A stretch of 64,000 bases of DNA from an uncultured Flavobacteriaceae bacterium (GCA_947487895.1 CANKYF010000001.1:124001-188000); one strand, 5' to 3'. Numbered from the stretch's first letter, positions 1-9,458 are shown. The notes: generated from the sequence alone by a model not told the origin. Numbers and translations are program-made.

Positions 1-1121
1 AATGGATTTCGCAAAATGGCCCAACTGAACACGTTTTGGTAGCCTGCAGTCGTTGGAGAGAAAATGCTGTTGTACAAAATGGTATTCTGGAACTTGTTAT
101 AAAAAAAGAAACAAGAGGAGGGCAGGATTGGACGGCAGGTAATGTTTGGACAAAGAAAACATTTGGTTATGGATACTTTGAGGCTAGGTATAAGTATGCA
201 GCTGCACCCGCAACTAATAACTCCTTTTGGTTATGGCCCAAATTTAGACTAGCTAAAGGAGAAAAGGCTTGTGAAGTCGATATTAATGAAGGGCACTTTC
301 CAAGTATCATAAATACAAATGTACATAACTGGACAGATTTTGATACAGCTCCTAGTGGGAGAAAAACACATTCGAGTAATCAGCTACATCATACACTCAC
401 CGCAGAGCCATTACATGAAATAGAGTTGAAAGAAGTAGTAAATGCCAAAAAAATTAGACTCATTTCATCAACACCCAAATCAATTCAAATAAGCGAATTA
501 CGCATTTTTGGAACATCAATCAAGAACTTTCCAAATAGCAATAAGCCATTACCTGAATATATCGAAAATTTAGTGGCTAGTAATGATGTTACCATTACAA
601 CAAACGGAAATAATTCCAATGCTTTAAAGTCAGAACCCAGTTTTGTAGCAGATAATCGTTTAGATACCAGATGGGTATCGAGAAACTCTGGAGATAAGTG
701 GATAGAATTTGAATGGAATGAAGCTAAAGAAATAAAAAGCATTCAGTTTATAAATGGTTGGCTGCAAAATGATGGCATGTCAAGAAACCTAATAACAGAT
801 TATAAAATACAAGTGTTTGAAAATAACATTTGGAAAACAATTTATGAATACAATTTATCTGAAACATCAAACTTTGGAGAAGAATATCATACCTATGGTT
901 TAGAGTGGGATGAAGATTATTTTAAATTCTATTTTGATGGTAAGCTATATAATACAATGCGGAATATGGTTTGTTTTAGCGAAACTAATATCTTGTTTAG
1001 TTTGGCAATTTTAAAAAATAATTATTCAGGCCCTATTACTGATAAATTGATTGGAACAAGCATGAAAATAGATTATGTAAGATATTATAAACCTAAAAAA
1101 GAGAAGCAAATTAAAAATTGA
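1..1121 (+). CDS. GH16 family glycoside hydrolase with inserted discoidin-like domain (5' end outside window)
   Basis: The reading frame is open to base 1, so the true start lies upstream. The GH16 catalytic signature E-V-D-I-N-E is encoded at about 273-290, after a typical strand reading GYGYFEARYKY. The second half of the jelly roll resumes at about 880 (EEYHTYGLEWDEDYFKFYFDG). Between them, at about 390-875, lies a discoidin (F5/8 type C, CBM32-like) module whose C-terminal half (ISELRIFG) comes before its N-terminal half (DTRWVSRNSGDKWIEF). The stop overlaps the next start by one base (TGATG), so it is the first of a run of galactan-degrading genes. GH16 enzymes cleave beta-1,3 or beta-1,4 glucans or galactans; exact specificity is not readable here. 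Confidence 0.85.
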   Translation, partial: WISQNGPTEHVLVACSRWRENAVVQNGILELVIKKETRGGQDWTAGNVWTKKTFGYGYFEARYKYAAAPATNNSFWLWPKFRLAKGEKACEVDINEGHFPSIINTNVHNWTDFDTAPSGRKTHSSNQLHHTLTAEPLHEIELKEVVNAKKIRLISSTPKSIQISELRIFGTSIKNFPNSNKPLPEYIENLVASNDVTITTNGNNSNALKSEPSFVADNRLDTRWVSRNSGDKWIEFEWNEAKEIKSIQFINGWLQNDGMSRNLITDYKIQVFENNIWKTIYEYNLSETSNFGEEYHTYGLEWDEDYFKFYFDGKLYNTMRNMVCFSETNILFSLAILKNNYSGPITDKLIGTSMKIDYVRYYKPKKEKQIKN

Positions 1122-2239
1122 TGAAAAAAGTTTATAAACATATAATCATAATTATTAGCACTATTGCTTTTATAAGTTGTCAAACAAAAGAAAAGATAGC
1201 AACAAAAAAAATAGACTTTCAAATAGAGTTAGGTAAAGTATCACCGCAATCAGTTTTTGTAAACGATTCTTTAAGTATTTGGGGAGGTTCTCTGGTTAAA
1301 GGCGAAGATAGTTTATACCACATGTTTTATTCCGTTTGGCCAAAAAAAATAGGTTGGGAATGGGTTAACTATTCTATTATTTCACATGCCGTTTCAGACT
1401 CACCTTTTGGACCTTTTAAACATAAAAAAGATGTTTTACCAGACCGAGGTCCAGAATTTTGGGATGGTTACACAACGCACAATCCAACCGTACATAAATT
1501 TAATGGTAAATATTACTTGTATTATATGGGTAATAAAGGAGACAAAAAAGTAGTAAGTACTCCAGGGAAAGCAAAAATTAACTGGGAACATAGAAATAAC
1601 CAACGTATTGGGGTTGCTGTAGCTGATAGCCCAAATGGTCCCTGGAAACGTTTTGATAAGCCCGTTTTAGACATTACAGAAAATGATTCTTTAGCACATG
1701 ATGCCCTTATGACGTCTAACCCTTCAGTATGTCAAATGGCTGATGGCAAAATATTAATGGTTTATAAAGCCGTTGGGAAAAAGTTTAAACTACCCGCTGG
1801 TGGTCCAGTTGTGCATATGGTAGCCATAGCAGATTCGCCAACTGGTCCATTTAAAAAATATCCAGAGCCTATATTTACCTTTGAAGATGAGACGTTTCCT
1901 GCAGAAGATCCATACATCTGGTATCAAGACGGAAAATATAGAGCCATAGTAAAACGAATGAATCATGAAGGGAAGAAAAGGATGTTTTCATTGGTGCATT
2001 ATGATTCAGAAGATGGTATACATTGGAAACAAGGTAAATACTTTGATGTTTCTGACAGAACAGTAATGTTTACAGATGGTAGGAAAATTAAATTTGACCA
2101 CCTAGAACGTCCGCAAGTATTCATTGAGAATAACGAGCCAGTTGCACTTTTATGTGCAGCAGATTCTATTGATGTGAATAATATTCGTCATTCATTTAAT
2201 ATTCAAATACCACTAAAAATAACAAAACATAAAAACTAA
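1121..2239 (+). CDS. GH43-like five-bladed propeller glycosidase, lipoprotein
   Basis: The protein begins MKKVYKHIIIIISTIAFISC, a lipoprotein signal with the acylated Cys at residue 20, so it should be anchored in a membrane facing the periplasm or surface. The body shows repeated blade motifs (NGKYYLYY, ADSPNGPWK, ADSPTGPFK, AEDPYIWY) typical of GH43 and related five-bladed propeller families. The ATG at 1121 is preferred over an upstream TTG because it gives a clean signal peptide and couples to the preceding stop. It is followed after 5 bases by a GH2 gene. It probably removes a terminal sugar from algal galactan oligosaccharides; the exact family (GH43, GH117-like or unassigned) cannot be settled by reading. 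Confidence 0.75.
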   Translation: MKKVYKHIIIIISTIAFISCQTKEKIATKKIDFQIELGKVSPQSVFVNDSLSIWGGSLVKGEDSLYHMFYSVWPKKIGWEWVNYSIISHAVSDSPFGPFKHKKDVLPDRGPEFWDGYTTHNPTVHKFNGKYYLYYMGNKGDKKVVSTPGKAKINWEHRNNQRIGVAVADSPNGPWKRFDKPVLDITENDSLAHDALMTSNPSVCQMADGKILMVYKAVGKKFKLPAGGPVVHMVAIADSPTGPFKKYPEPIFTFEDETFPAEDPYIWYQDGKYRAIVKRMNHEGKKRMFSLVHYDSEDGIHWKQGKYFDVSDRTVMFTDGRKIKFDHLERPQVFIENNEPVALLCAADSIDVNNIRHSFNIQIPLKITKHKN

Positions 2240-2244
2240 AAAGC

Positions 2245-3996
2245 ATGAAGAATATAGTTTACTTATTTGTAATTCTGATAACATGTTATGCATGTACTAA
2301 AAATGTACAAAAAGAAGAATTAAGTCAAATTTCACTTAATGGAACTTGGCAATTTCTAGCTTCTAATGACATAGATGAAAAAGAAGTGCTTTTAGAAACA
2401 TTTAGTCAATGGGACACTATTAAAGTGCCAGGTAATTGGGATACTAGAGAACGTTATTCTGAATATGTAGGGAAAGGCTATTATCAAAAAGAATTTAATT
2501 TACCTCAAAACTGGAAAGCTAAACAAGTAAGATTGAAATTTGATGCGGTATATGAAACTTCAAAAGTATGGCTTAACGGACACTTATTGGGAGAACATAT
2601 TGGGGGCTACACACCATTTGAGTTTAATATTACCGATAAAGTTGATTTTAATAAAGAAAATTCGGTTGTAGTACTCGCAGATAACACCTATAAACGTGGT
2701 GCTTGGTGGGCATGGGGAGGTATTAGTAGAGATGTAACTCTGACGGCTAATGATGATGTAAGATTGGTTTATCAGCACATTACTTCGGTTCCAGATTTTG
2801 AAAAACAAACCGTAGATTTTACAATTAAGTATAAAGTTGAAAATAATGGAAGTACATCTGCTTCAGCTAACATATATTCTGAGATTGAAGGGGTTCATAA
2901 AGATTCTGTGTCTTTAACAGTTGAAAAAGCATCAACGGCGGTCTCGTATTTAAAATTTAAAAAACCGCTTTCAGATGTAGAATTATGGCATTTTAATTCT
3001 CCTAATCTTTATCAACTAAATAGTACAATTTCTATTAATACTAATGAAGTTGATACAGCTTCAGATAAATTCGGAATTAGAAAATTTGAAGTTCGTGGAG
3101 AGCAATTCTTTCTAAATAATGAGGCCGTAAGAATGAATGGAATTAATCGTGTGCACGACCATCCAGTTTATGGCAATACAGAACCTGATGAATTGGTGTT
3201 AAAAGACATGTTAGATATTAAATCTTTAGGTTGTAATTTTTCGCGTTTAATGCATGCTCCTCTCTCTGAAAACTTACTAAAAGTGTGTGATAGTATTGGC
3301 TTTTTATTAGTAGAAGAAATTCCTGTTTGGGGAGATGATGACCCACAAACGTTTCCTGATAACCCTCTAACCAAAAAATGGATGAAAGAAATGATAGAGC
3401 GCGATTATAATCACCCATCTGTGGTTGCTTGGAGCGTTGGTAATGAGTTACGAGAAAATGATTCAATTGCAGCTACATGGCCAGAAAAAAAGATGACTAA
3501 AAATCAATATGATTATGCAAATTCCATGTTAGATTATGTTGCGGAATTGGATCCTTCAAGATTAAAAACATATGTTACTATTACCACGTACAGAAAAGGC
3601 GAAATAGGAAGTGAACCCTATGAAAAAGTAGATTTTATATCAATGAATTCTTATGGAAGTGCAGTAGAGCTTGCTAAAAAAACTCATGATAAATTTCCAG
3701 GGAAACCAATTTTTATCTCTGAAATTGGTATTGGACAAATTGGACCAGCGCCTGAAGGAAAATTAACTGATGCGCTTGTAGGGTATTTAAAAGAACTTAA
3801 AGATTTACCATATGTAACAGGCATATCGCTTTGGAGCTATAATGATTATCGTAGTAACTATCGTGGTACACCAGAATCCGGATTTAGAGAATGGGGTATT
3901 GTTGATGAAAAAAGAAATAAAAAAGAAGCATATAAGCAGCTTAAAGAAATATATTATTATTGGAGTATTAAGGAGCTACCTGAAAACAAGAAATAA
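2245..3996 (+). CDS. GH2 family beta-galactosidase-like lipoprotein
   Basis: A 583-residue GH2 enzyme with a lipobox ending at Cys17 (MKNIVYLFVILITCYAC). Order: jelly-roll sugar-binding domain (about 25-170), immunoglobulin-like domain (about 175-280), TIM barrel (about 285-575). The acid/base Glu is E401 in HPSVVAWSVGNEL and the nucleophile is E493 in PIFISEIG, both intact. It is a short GH2 without the extra C-terminal domains of large beta-galactosidases. It sits between the GH43-like and GH117-like genes, which suggests it trims terminal beta-galactosyl units from oligosaccharides made by the GH16 enzymes. A beta-glucuronidase or other GH2 activity cannot be excluded. Confidence 0.88.
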   Translation: MKNIVYLFVILITCYACTKNVQKEELSQISLNGTWQFLASNDIDEKEVLLETFSQWDTIKVPGNWDTRERYSEYVGKGYYQKEFNLPQNWKAKQVRLKFDAVYETSKVWLNGHLLGEHIGGYTPFEFNITDKVDFNKENSVVVLADNTYKRGAWWAWGGISRDVTLTANDDVRLVYQHITSVPDFEKQTVDFTIKYKVENNGSTSASANIYSEIEGVHKDSVSLTVEKASTAVSYLKFKKPLSDVELWHFNSPNLYQLNSTISINTNEVDTASDKFGIRKFEVRGEQFFLNNEAVRMNGINRVHDHPVYGNTEPDELVLKDMLDIKSLGCNFSRLMHAPLSENLLKVCDSIGFLLVEEIPVWGDDDPQTFPDNPLTKKWMKEMIERDYNHPSVVAWSVGNELRENDSIAATWPEKKMTKNQYDYANSMLDYVAELDPSRLKTYVTITTYRKGEIGSEPYEKVDFISMNSYGSAVELAKKTHDKFPGKPIFISEIGIGQIGPAPEGKLTDALVGYLKELKDLPYVTGISLWSYNDYRSNYRGTPESGFREWGIVDEKRNKKEAYKQLKEIYYYWSIKELPENKK

Positions 3997-4031
3997 AGTG
4001 AAATTGAAAATAATCTAAAAAAAGTAAGCAT

Positions 4032-5342
4032 ATGAGTTTAATAAAACAAATGTTAGGAACAAGCTTTTTATTCCTATTATGTGTCACATTGGTTTCTTGT
4101 GAACAAACTAAACAAAATAAAGGAGAAGTTGTGCAGGAAACAAAAGAAAATAAAGAAGGTGTATTTCCTTTTAAAATGCCAACAGAAAAACCTAATATAT
4201 CTTTAAGTGCTGCTTCAGAGCGTATGTTTGATTATCCCACACCAAGAGTTCAAGATAATGAGCTTTTTTCACAGTTTAAATATACACGTTTAAAAGGGTT
4301 TGATTACAATAATGGAGATGGAACAATATCGCGAAGAGACCCATCAAGACCCATACATGTTAATGGAAAATATTACGTTTGGTATACAAAGCGCCATACA
4401 ATAGTACCTCCAATAGGTTGGAATAGGGCTGCCGAAGCAACAGATGAAATTCCATCTACAGATTGGGATTTGGCTGAAGTATGGTATGCTACAAGCGAAG
4501 ATGGTATTACTTGGGAAGAACAAGGCGTAGCTGTATCAAGACCAGAAAAACCAAAATCTGGGTGGCGCTCTGTAGCTACGCCAGATATTTTAGTTTGGAA
4601 AGGTAAATACTATTTATACTATCAAGCATTTGATGAACCTAGCGGTTTAAGAGGGGATTTATGTCCAGTATCAATATCGTATGCAGATTCTCCCGATGGT
4701 CCTTGGACACATGGAGGAGACAAAGTCATTCCTTTTGGGAAAGAAAACGAATGGGATCATAAAGCTACACATGATCCTCAGCCTATTGTACATAATGGAA
4801 AAATTTATGTGTATTATAAAGCTGCTTACAATAAATGGCCTGATAATAGATCTAATTATGCAGTTGGTCATGGTTTAGCTATTGCAGACGATCCGTTAGG
4901 TCCTTATAAAAAACATCCATTAAACCCAGTAATGCAGTCTGGTCATGAAACAACCTATTGGCCCTATAAAGGAGGTATAGCAACCTTAGCCATTAAAGAT
5001 GGAAATGAACGAGAGACCATTCAGTATGCAGAAGATGGTGTTAACTTTAAGATAGCTTCATGTGTTTCTTTGGTACCCACAGCAGCGGCTCCGTATGCTG
5101 CAGATGCATTTACAGATACAAAAGATGGCAGAGGATTTACTTGGGGATTGTCTCATTTTATCAATGCAGGAGTTTCAAAAAAAGCGTATTCTATCATAGC
5201 AAGATTTGACTGTGATTTGAGTTTAGATTATGATGAACCTGCATTTAAAAATACAGGAGTATGGCATAAACCAGACGTGTATTTTGCCCAAGGTATGGGT
5301 AGTATTAATAAACATCCTGAGGGCAGGGGGAATAAAAAGTAA
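4032..5342 (+). CDS. GH117-like alpha-1,3-(3,6-anhydro)-L-galactosidase, lipoprotein
   Basis: A 436-residue lipoprotein (lipobox VTLVSC, Cys23) with a propeller fold of the GH117 type. Sequence features I associate with neoagarooligosaccharide hydrolases are present: ASERMFDYP, LKGFDYNNGDGTISRRDPS, STDWDLAEVWYATSEDG and THDPQPIVHNGKIYVYYKA. Candidate catalytic or metal-site residues are D103 (RRDPS) and D248 (THDP). GH117 enzymes release 3,6-anhydro-L-galactose from the non-reducing end of neoagarooligosaccharides, which is the main reason for calling this locus agar/porphyran-directed. The gene lies 35 bases after the GH2 gene and probably belongs to the same operon. Substrate assignment is inferred from family resemblance. 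Confidence 0.82.
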   Translation: MSLIKQMLGTSFLFLLCVTLVSCEQTKQNKGEVVQETKENKEGVFPFKMPTEKPNISLSAASERMFDYPTPRVQDNELFSQFKYTRLKGFDYNNGDGTISRRDPSRPIHVNGKYYVWYTKRHTIVPPIGWNRAAEATDEIPSTDWDLAEVWYATSEDGITWEEQGVAVSRPEKPKSGWRSVATPDILVWKGKYYLYYQAFDEPSGLRGDLCPVSISYADSPDGPWTHGGDKVIPFGKENEWDHKATHDPQPIVHNGKIYVYYKAAYNKWPDNRSNYAVGHGLAIADDPLGPYKKHPLNPVMQSGHETTYWPYKGGIATLAIKDGNERETIQYAEDGVNFKIASCVSLVPTAAAPYAADAFTDTKDGRGFTWGLSHFINAGVSKKAYSIIARFDCDLSLDYDEPAFKNTGVWHKPDVYFAQGMGSINKHPEGRGNKK

Positions 5343-5400
5343 TAGTTTTAAGAATAGGATTCCAAAGTTTTCATGTCAAGACCAACATATTATTTAGGTA

Positions 5401-5584
5401 AATGTTGATAATTCAGTTGTTAAACTCCAAATATTGTGAGTTCGTAGAATAAGTTATGCATAGAAAAGCTTTTAATGGAATGTGTTTAGCTATTATAAAA
5501 GCAGATAAGGCTTCTGGAGAAATTACGCTATATGCTAAGTCAAAAGGATTAAAAGCATCAATAGTTGAAGTGATTTCAAAGTAA
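5401..5584 (+). pseudogene. Remnant of a GH2 C-terminal domain
   Basis: The 348-base gap between the GH117-like gene and the next GH2 contains a short reading frame at 5456-5584 (RKAFNGMCLAIIKADKASGE, then SKGLKASIVEVISK). It resembles the last domain of multidomain GH2 beta-galactosidases, where RKxFNGxxLAIV is followed by SKGLKSAxV. A second piece in another frame just upstream, at about 5401-5436 (NVDNSVVKLQI), fits the strand that normally precedes it. The two pieces are separated by stops and a frame change, and no GH2 core is present. I read it as the decayed tail of a deleted GH2 gene in this locus. Confidence 0.6.
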
Positions 5585-5689
5585 TATTTACAGACTGGTA
5601 TAATTAAACTATATTTCTAGATAATTTATCGTTAGAGGCTATTAAATTAGACTTAATAGTGTTTTAAATAATCTAAAAAATATTTAGAT

Positions 5690-8518
5690 ATGCTAAAAAT
5701 AAAGTTACTATTTGTATTAGTTGTTGTAGCATTACAATCATACTGTTTTTCGCAAAACACTTCTAAAACTGAAATTCATTATTTATCTGGAACAGGAAAA
5801 GATCATACTGTAGATTGGGATTTTTATTGTTCTTATGGAATGAATAGCCAAAAATGGAGTAAGATTGCGGTTCCTTCTTGTTGGGAATTGCAGGGGTTTG
5901 GTAATTATAATTACGGGCATGATGCAAAAGGCAAAAAAAAGATTCATGATGAATATGGACTCTACAAACATAAATTTCAAGCACCCTTAGAATGGAAAAA
6001 TAAAGAAGTTGAAATTGTTTTTGAAGGTGTAATGACTGATGCAGAAGTTAAGGTGAACGGAGAATTAGCAGGAGAAATTCACCAAGGTGCTTTTTATGAA
6101 TTTAAATATAATATTACTAAGCTATTAAAGTTTGGAAAAGAAAATATTATAGAAGTTAAGGTAAACAAAGTATCTTCAAACCAATCTATTAATTATGCAG
6201 AACGAAATGCAGATTTTTGGATTTTTGGCGGCATATTTCGTCCTGTTTATTTAAAGGTATTACCAAAGAATAATATACAGCGTGTAGCTATAGATGCCCA
6301 AGCAGATGGCACAATAAATGTGGATGTTTTTTCAACCTCAAAAAAGGTCAATTCAATAAGAGGATCATTATCAAATATAAACGGAGATAAAATCAAAGAC
6401 CTATCTATTCAAACTTCAAAAGAAAAAGGAAAATGGCATGTCTCTACTAACGTTGAAAATATAAAACCTTGGAACCCTGAATCTCCAACGCTTTATAATT
6501 TAAATATTCAAATTTTAGACAACAAAACAAAAGTACTTCATCAAATAACAGAACGCATTGGTTTTAGAACCGTTGAGGTTGTTGAGGGAGATGGGATTTA
6601 TGTAAACGGAAAGCGCATTAAGTTTAAAGGAGTTAATAGACATTCCTTTTATCCATCTTCGGGAAGAACCACATCAAAAGCTTTGAGTATTGAGCATGTA
6701 AAAATGATGAAGGATATGAATATGAATGCTGTTAGGATGTCACACTACCCACCAGATGTTCATTTTTTAGATGCCTGTGATTCATTGGGGCTTTTTGTAA
6801 TAGATGAGGTTTGTACTTGGCATTCTCCGCACTTAGATACAGAAGTGGGCGAGAAAATTGTGAAAGAAACGGTGGTACGAGATGTAAACCACCCGTCTAT
6901 TTTGTTGTGGGCTAATGGTAATGAAACTGGTTGGAATACAGAGTTAGATGATGACTATGCCATTTGGGATATTCAAAAAAGAGAGGTTATTCATCCTTGG
7001 AATATTTTTAATAAGACTAATACCTTGCATTACCCAAGTTATCATGTATTTGCATATGATACTTATGCTAAAGATAAAATCTTTTTTCCAACAGAATTTC
7101 TTCATGGTCTTTATGATGGCGGACACGGAGCTGGTTTAGAAGATTATTGGAAACAAATGTGGCAGATGCCCCTTGGAGCTGGCGGATTTTTATGGGATTT
7201 TGCAGATGAAGCTGTCGTAAGAACAGATAAAGCAGGCATTTTAGATACAGATGGCAATCATGCAGCAGATGGGATTGTAGGCCCTTATGGAGAAAAGGAG
7301 GCTAGTTATTTTACAATAAAGGAAGTTTGGTCGCCTATTTATATTGAAGACCGTTATATAAAACCAAGTTTCAACGGCGTTTTTAGAGTTGAAAACAGAT
7401 ACCATTTTACAAATTTAAATGAATGTAAAATGATGGCTAAATGGGTACGTTTTAGTAAACCAGAAGAGAAAATAGCATTTAAGGTGATCTCAGAAAGTAC
7501 TATAGATTTACCAGATTTAGCCCCAGAGACAAAAGGGACTTTTAGCATTAATTTACCTGAAAATTGGCAAAACTCTGATGCTTTGCATTTAACGGCAACA
7601 GATAAACAAGGTCAGGAGATTTTCACATGGACGTATCCGGTTAAATCACCTAAACAAATTAACAATACACTTATAAAAGTTAGTAGTGATGGGCAGATCA
7701 CAGCAAAAGATGAAAAGAACTTTATTCATGTAGCGTCTAACGGATTTAGTTATAAATTTTCTAAGAAAACTAGTCTGCTAAATGAAGTGAAAAAGGAAGG
7801 AAAAGTAATTCCATTTAATAACGGACCAATTATATTGAACCACAAAGATGAAATTGAATCGTTCAATGTTAATGTATTAAATGATAGGGTAGAGATAGTA
7901 ACAGTTTTTGAAATGACCGATAAATCTCCTAATTGGGCATCTCATAAAGAATATAGTTCAGATATCATTAAATGGACTATTTATCCTAATGGGGTACTTG
8001 ATTTATATGTAGAAATTAAAGGAAAGAAAATAGTTAAAGGTTTTAAAGGCATAACTTTTTCGTTTCCAGAATCTGAAGTAACAGGAATGAGATGGCTTGG
8101 TGATGGACCCTATAGAGTATGGCGTAATAGGATGAAAGGTACTAAATTTCAAGTTTGGGAAAATGATTATAATAATACCGTAACAGGAGAGTCTGGTTTT
8201 AAATACCCGGAATTTAAAGGATTTTTCTCCAGTTTATATTGGGCAAAAGTAAAGGGTAAAAACAATAATGGATTTACAGTGTACTGTAATTCCAAAAACA
8301 CCTTTTTAAGAATGCTTACTCCACAACACCCAAAGCAAGATCCTAATCATAGGGTGTCTGTTGATTTTCCTGAAGGAGATATTTCATTTGTTAAGAATAT
8401 ACCTGCTATAGGGACTAAATTTAGAAAAAGTGATCTTATGGGACCTCAAGGGAATTCTGAGAATTATTTTGGTAATGATGACGAACCAATTAGAATTGAA
8501 TTAATGTTTCAGTTTTAA
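5690..8518 (+). CDS. GH2 family beta-galactosidase-like exported enzyme
   Basis: A 942-residue GH2 with an N-terminal signal peptide (MLKIKLLFVLVVVALQSYCFS) and no lipobox at the cleavage site, so probably periplasmic. It has the full large-GH2 layout: sugar-binding domain (about 30-190), Ig-like domain (about 195-300), TIM barrel (about 305-570), then further beta domains including a C-terminal beta-sandwich (about 680-942). The acid/base is E412 (HPSILLWANGNETG) and the nucleophile is probably E469 (FFPTEFLHG). It follows the decayed GH2 tail and is likely the last enzyme of the first cluster. Its difference from the 583-residue GH2 upstream suggests a different linkage or substituent preference. 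Confidence 0.87.
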   Translation: MLKIKLLFVLVVVALQSYCFSQNTSKTEIHYLSGTGKDHTVDWDFYCSYGMNSQKWSKIAVPSCWELQGFGNYNYGHDAKGKKKIHDEYGLYKHKFQAPLEWKNKEVEIVFEGVMTDAEVKVNGELAGEIHQGAFYEFKYNITKLLKFGKENIIEVKVNKVSSNQSINYAERNADFWIFGGIFRPVYLKVLPKNNIQRVAIDAQADGTINVDVFSTSKKVNSIRGSLSNINGDKIKDLSIQTSKEKGKWHVSTNVENIKPWNPESPTLYNLNIQILDNKTKVLHQITERIGFRTVEVVEGDGIYVNGKRIKFKGVNRHSFYPSSGRTTSKALSIEHVKMMKDMNMNAVRMSHYPPDVHFLDACDSLGLFVIDEVCTWHSPHLDTEVGEKIVKETVVRDVNHPSILLWANGNETGWNTELDDDYAIWDIQKREVIHPWNIFNKTNTLHYPSYHVFAYDTYAKDKIFFPTEFLHGLYDGGHGAGLEDYWKQMWQMPLGAGGFLWDFADEAVVRTDKAGILDTDGNHAADGIVGPYGEKEASYFTIKEVWSPIYIEDRYIKPSFNGVFRVENRYHFTNLNECKMMAKWVRFSKPEEKIAFKVISESTIDLPDLAPETKGTFSINLPENWQNSDALHLTATDKQGQEIFTWTYPVKSPKQINNTLIKVSSDGQITAKDEKNFIHVASNGFSYKFSKKTSLLNEVKKEGKVIPFNNGPIILNHKDEIESFNVNVLNDRVEIVTVFEMTDKSPNWASHKEYSSDIIKWTIYPNGVLDLYVEIKGKKIVKGFKGITFSFPESEVTGMRWLGDGPYRVWRNRMKGTKFQVWENDYNNTVTGESGFKYPEFKGFFSSLYWAKVKGKNNNGFTVYCNSKNTFLRMLTPQHPKQDPNHRVSVDFPEGDISFVKNIPAIGTKFRKSDLMGPQGNSENYFGNDDEPIRIELMFQF

Positions 8519-8609
8519 AGTGTTACAGTTTAAAAGAATTGTTTTAATGTGAGTTGATATATTACAAAATGATAATCATAGTTTTACACAAGAACAATCA
8601 AGTTGATAT

Positions 8610-8692
8610 TGTCATTCCGAACGAGGAACGAGGAGGAATCTCACACTAATGAGATATCTCGTCGCTCATAACTTCGCTCTGTCGATATGACA
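8610..8692. repeat. Degenerate palindromic intergenic repeat
   Basis: An imperfect long inverted repeat bounded by TGTCAT at 8610-8615 and ATGACA at 8687-8692. The inner arms carry GAGGAGGAATCTCA and TGAGATATCTCGTCG. Similar GTCATT...GGAATCTCA units are common between genes in Bacteroidota, and related relics occur at 51494 and 51630 in this window. It lies just after the large GH2 gene, so it may fold in the mRNA 3' end, but there is no T tract. The rest of the 8519-9008 gap holds a decayed reading frame and a terminator. Confidence 0.5.
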
Positions 8693-8753
8693 AGTATTTG
8701 ATTTTCATTATCATAAAAATAAATCATTTATTAGAATTTAAATTGAACTCATG

Positions 8754-8939
8754 TTATTTTATAATAATAATTGGCTCATCTTTATAATACGTTTCGTCAA
8801 ATTCAAATTCTACATTTGGATTAATTCACTTAAATTTTAATGGTTTTATCAAATGTGTTATAACAGTTTGGTCTCTTATTAAGTAAACTCCAAACTCTTT
8901 AAGAATTAAAGTCGCTTTTAAATTTTCAATACGCTCTAA
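8754..8939 (-). pseudogene. Decayed unidentified reading frame
   Basis: On the minus strand a 62-codon frame runs from 8939 to the stop at 8754 with one internal TGA and no start codon. The readable parts are LKEFGVYLIRDQTVITHLIK and INPNVEFEFDETYYKDEP, which look like protein rather than random sequence. I do not recognise the family. It is most likely the tail of a lost gene upstream of the VOC gene's terminator. Confidence 0.3.
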
Positions 8940-8950
8940 TTAAAATAAAA

Positions 8951-8978
8951 AACGATTTGAGAGTTAACTCAAACCGTT
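8951..8978 (-). terminator. Putative terminator of the VOC gene
   Basis: A hairpin with arms AACGATTTGAG and CTCAAACCGTT (one mismatch), followed on the minus strand by a T-rich run. It lies 30 bases downstream of the leftward VOC gene. Confidence 0.6.
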
Positions 8979-9008
8979 ATTAATTACATATTATATTATA
9001 AAAGTGTC

Positions 9009-9458
9009 TTATTCTTCAGGTTTTGTATACGTTACTATATCTATACCTATTCCATTTGGGTCAACAATTGCGAAATGTCTGTCTCCCCAAGATTCATCTC
9101 TAATTTCAATTTCAATTGCAACACCTTTGCTTTTAAGTTTTTCATACATCTTATCTACATCTTCAACTTCTATTGTTAAATAAACACCTTTCCCACTAAA
9201 TGCTGATTGAAAAACTGGTTTCTGACTTGGATGATTTGGCTTCAGAAAACTAATTTCAGCCAATTTGTTTGGTGTGTGCATTAAAAGATAAAAGTCATTT
9301 TCAAAACTTACTCCAAAGTCTAAAATGTTAGTGTAAAATTCTTTGGTTTCAGTTAGCTTTTCTGTAATTATACCTGCGTTTAGTTTCATTTTACTTTCTG
9401 TTTGGGCATTTGTCCAATTTGTAATTAAAACAAATGTGATTAATAATAATAGTCTCAT
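9009..9458 (-). CDS. VOC (glyoxalase/bleomycin-resistance) superfamily protein, probably exported
   Basis: The 149-residue protein starts with an apparent signal peptide (MRLLLLITFVLITNWTNAQ), unusual for a VOC protein. The remainder is one VOC fold made of two beta-alpha-beta-beta-beta units (about 26-70 and 85-145): LTETKEFYTNILDFGVSFEN, then VYLTIEVEDVDKMYEKLKSKG and the closing DESWGDRHFAIVDPNGIGIDI. The latter is a typical end of metal-binding VOC domains. Its substrate is unknown. It lies downstream of an AraC regulator on the same strand and has its own terminator. Confidence 0.8.
   Translation of the reverse strand: MRLLLLITFVLITNWTNAQTESKMKLNAGIITEKLTETKEFYTNILDFGVSFENDFYLLMHTPNKLAEISFLKPNHPSQKPVFQSAFSGKGVYLTIEVEDVDKMYEKLKSKGVAIEIEIRDESWGDRHFAIVDPNGIGIDIVTYTKPEE

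Noticed and set aside
485-742. Minus-strand frame inside the GH16 gene
   Set aside because: Lies wholly within a strongly coding plus-strand gene and has no recognisable motif.
6944-7139. Overlapping frames inside the large GH2 gene on both strands
   Set aside because: Low-complexity shadows of the GH2 coding sequence.
8519-9008. A small RNA gene in the gap after the large GH2
   Set aside because: Only a degenerate repeat, a decayed frame and a terminator for the opposite strand are visible.
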